From assembly GCA_031553225.1 (NCBI GenBank), contig JAVBLU010000037.1, positions 1 to 21,152 on the forward strand: DNA of 21,152 nucleotides, given 5' to 3'. The stretch comes from JAVBLU01 sp031553225. Lineage in GTDB: Bacteria > Bacillota > Clostridia > Christensenellales > UBA1750. The position numbers and the translations under genes are program-made. The notes under the pieces were generated by a model. That model was given only the letters and a program-made list of their open reading frames with translations. It searched no databases and was not told the DNA's origin. The first letter of the stretch is position 1. Each line of letters starts with the position of its first letter. Shown piece by piece: positions 20,991 to 21,152 of the stretch.

Positions 20991-21152
20991 TTGCCGGTCG
21001 AGACTTCGCTTCATACTGAGTGAGTACTTATTCCGTAAATGCTCGTAAAACTGCAAGATCATGGCCCTGTTATGCACCTAAAGGAAAAATGACCTCGCGG
21101 TGGCTTGAGCTGCAGCTGGTACTACGCGTATTATAAGCGGTGCCTGCCCTTC
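20991..21152. other. Right-edge sequence without a recognised gene
   Basis: Composition is slightly more AT-rich than the rest. A TTATAAG stretch (21131-21137) could be a -10 element. There is no ORF with an SD, no tRNA, and no repeat of the ssrA 3' end that would mark an inserted island inside the window. Confidence 0.4.

Noticed and set aside
1..21152. CRISPR array, insertion sequence, integron, phage module or tRNA genes
   Set aside because: No regularly spaced repeats, transposase, integrase or tRNA cloverleaf was seen; the only repeats are local hairpins and the TetR palindrome pair.

Overview
The window is a GC-rich (by eye about 60% or more), densely coding stretch of what looks like a Clostridia-type Firmicute. 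The evidence is strong AGGAGG-type ribosome sites, TTG/GTG starts with good SD spacing, a Bacillus-type LexA box, an ECF transporter S component, a lipoprotein signal, and a one-piece tmRNA with an encoded CCA. The exact order cannot be fixed from sequence alone; a relative of Christensenellales is only a guess. No insertion sequence, integrase, phage gene or CRISPR array was seen, and composition looks even, so most of it reads as core chromosome.

Left part (1-6357): at the extreme left edge is a leftward promoter and leader resembling the start of an rRNA operon whose genes lie outside the window. Two overlapping leftward genes follow: a UPF0104/LPG-synthase-TM flippase-like protein and a small membrane protein. 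Divergent from them is an orphan NitT/TauT-type lipoprotein. After a gene-poor gap of about 500 bp ending in a strong hairpin comes a tight leftward four-gene operon, in transcription order: ECF S component, RNA-methyltransferase-like protein, GmhA-like SIS protein, and a ROK kinase that has lost its zinc cysteines.

Middle (6588-12321): an asparagine-synthetase-B-like protein whose glutaminase nucleophile Cys2 is replaced; a Y-family polymerase (DinB/UvrX type) with a consensus promoter and a LexA-like box; a small Dabb protein divergent from a CE7 acetyl esterase plus aldo/keto reductase operon.

Right part (12410-20951): a leftward operon TetR - ABC ATPase - permease - permease, whose promoter is bracketed by two perfect copies of one palindrome (ATGACA-N4-TGTCAT) centred exactly 63 bp apart, a good candidate autoregulated efflux module. 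Divergent from it is a rightward cluster: a secreted Ig-like (Big_2-like) protein, a MacB/LolD-type ATPase, a large membrane-anchored extracellular protein with CARDB-like domains, and an FtsX/MacB-type permease. The last three overlap translationally and probably form one envelope complex in which the CARDB-like protein takes the place MacA has in diderms. The window ends with ssrA (tmRNA), complete with promoter, tag reading frame and terminator, and about 160 bp of sequence with no recognisable gene.

The least ordinary items are the glutaminase-dead AsnB-like protein, the paired TetR operators, the MacB-like system with its own surface protein, and the zinc-less ROK kinase operon.
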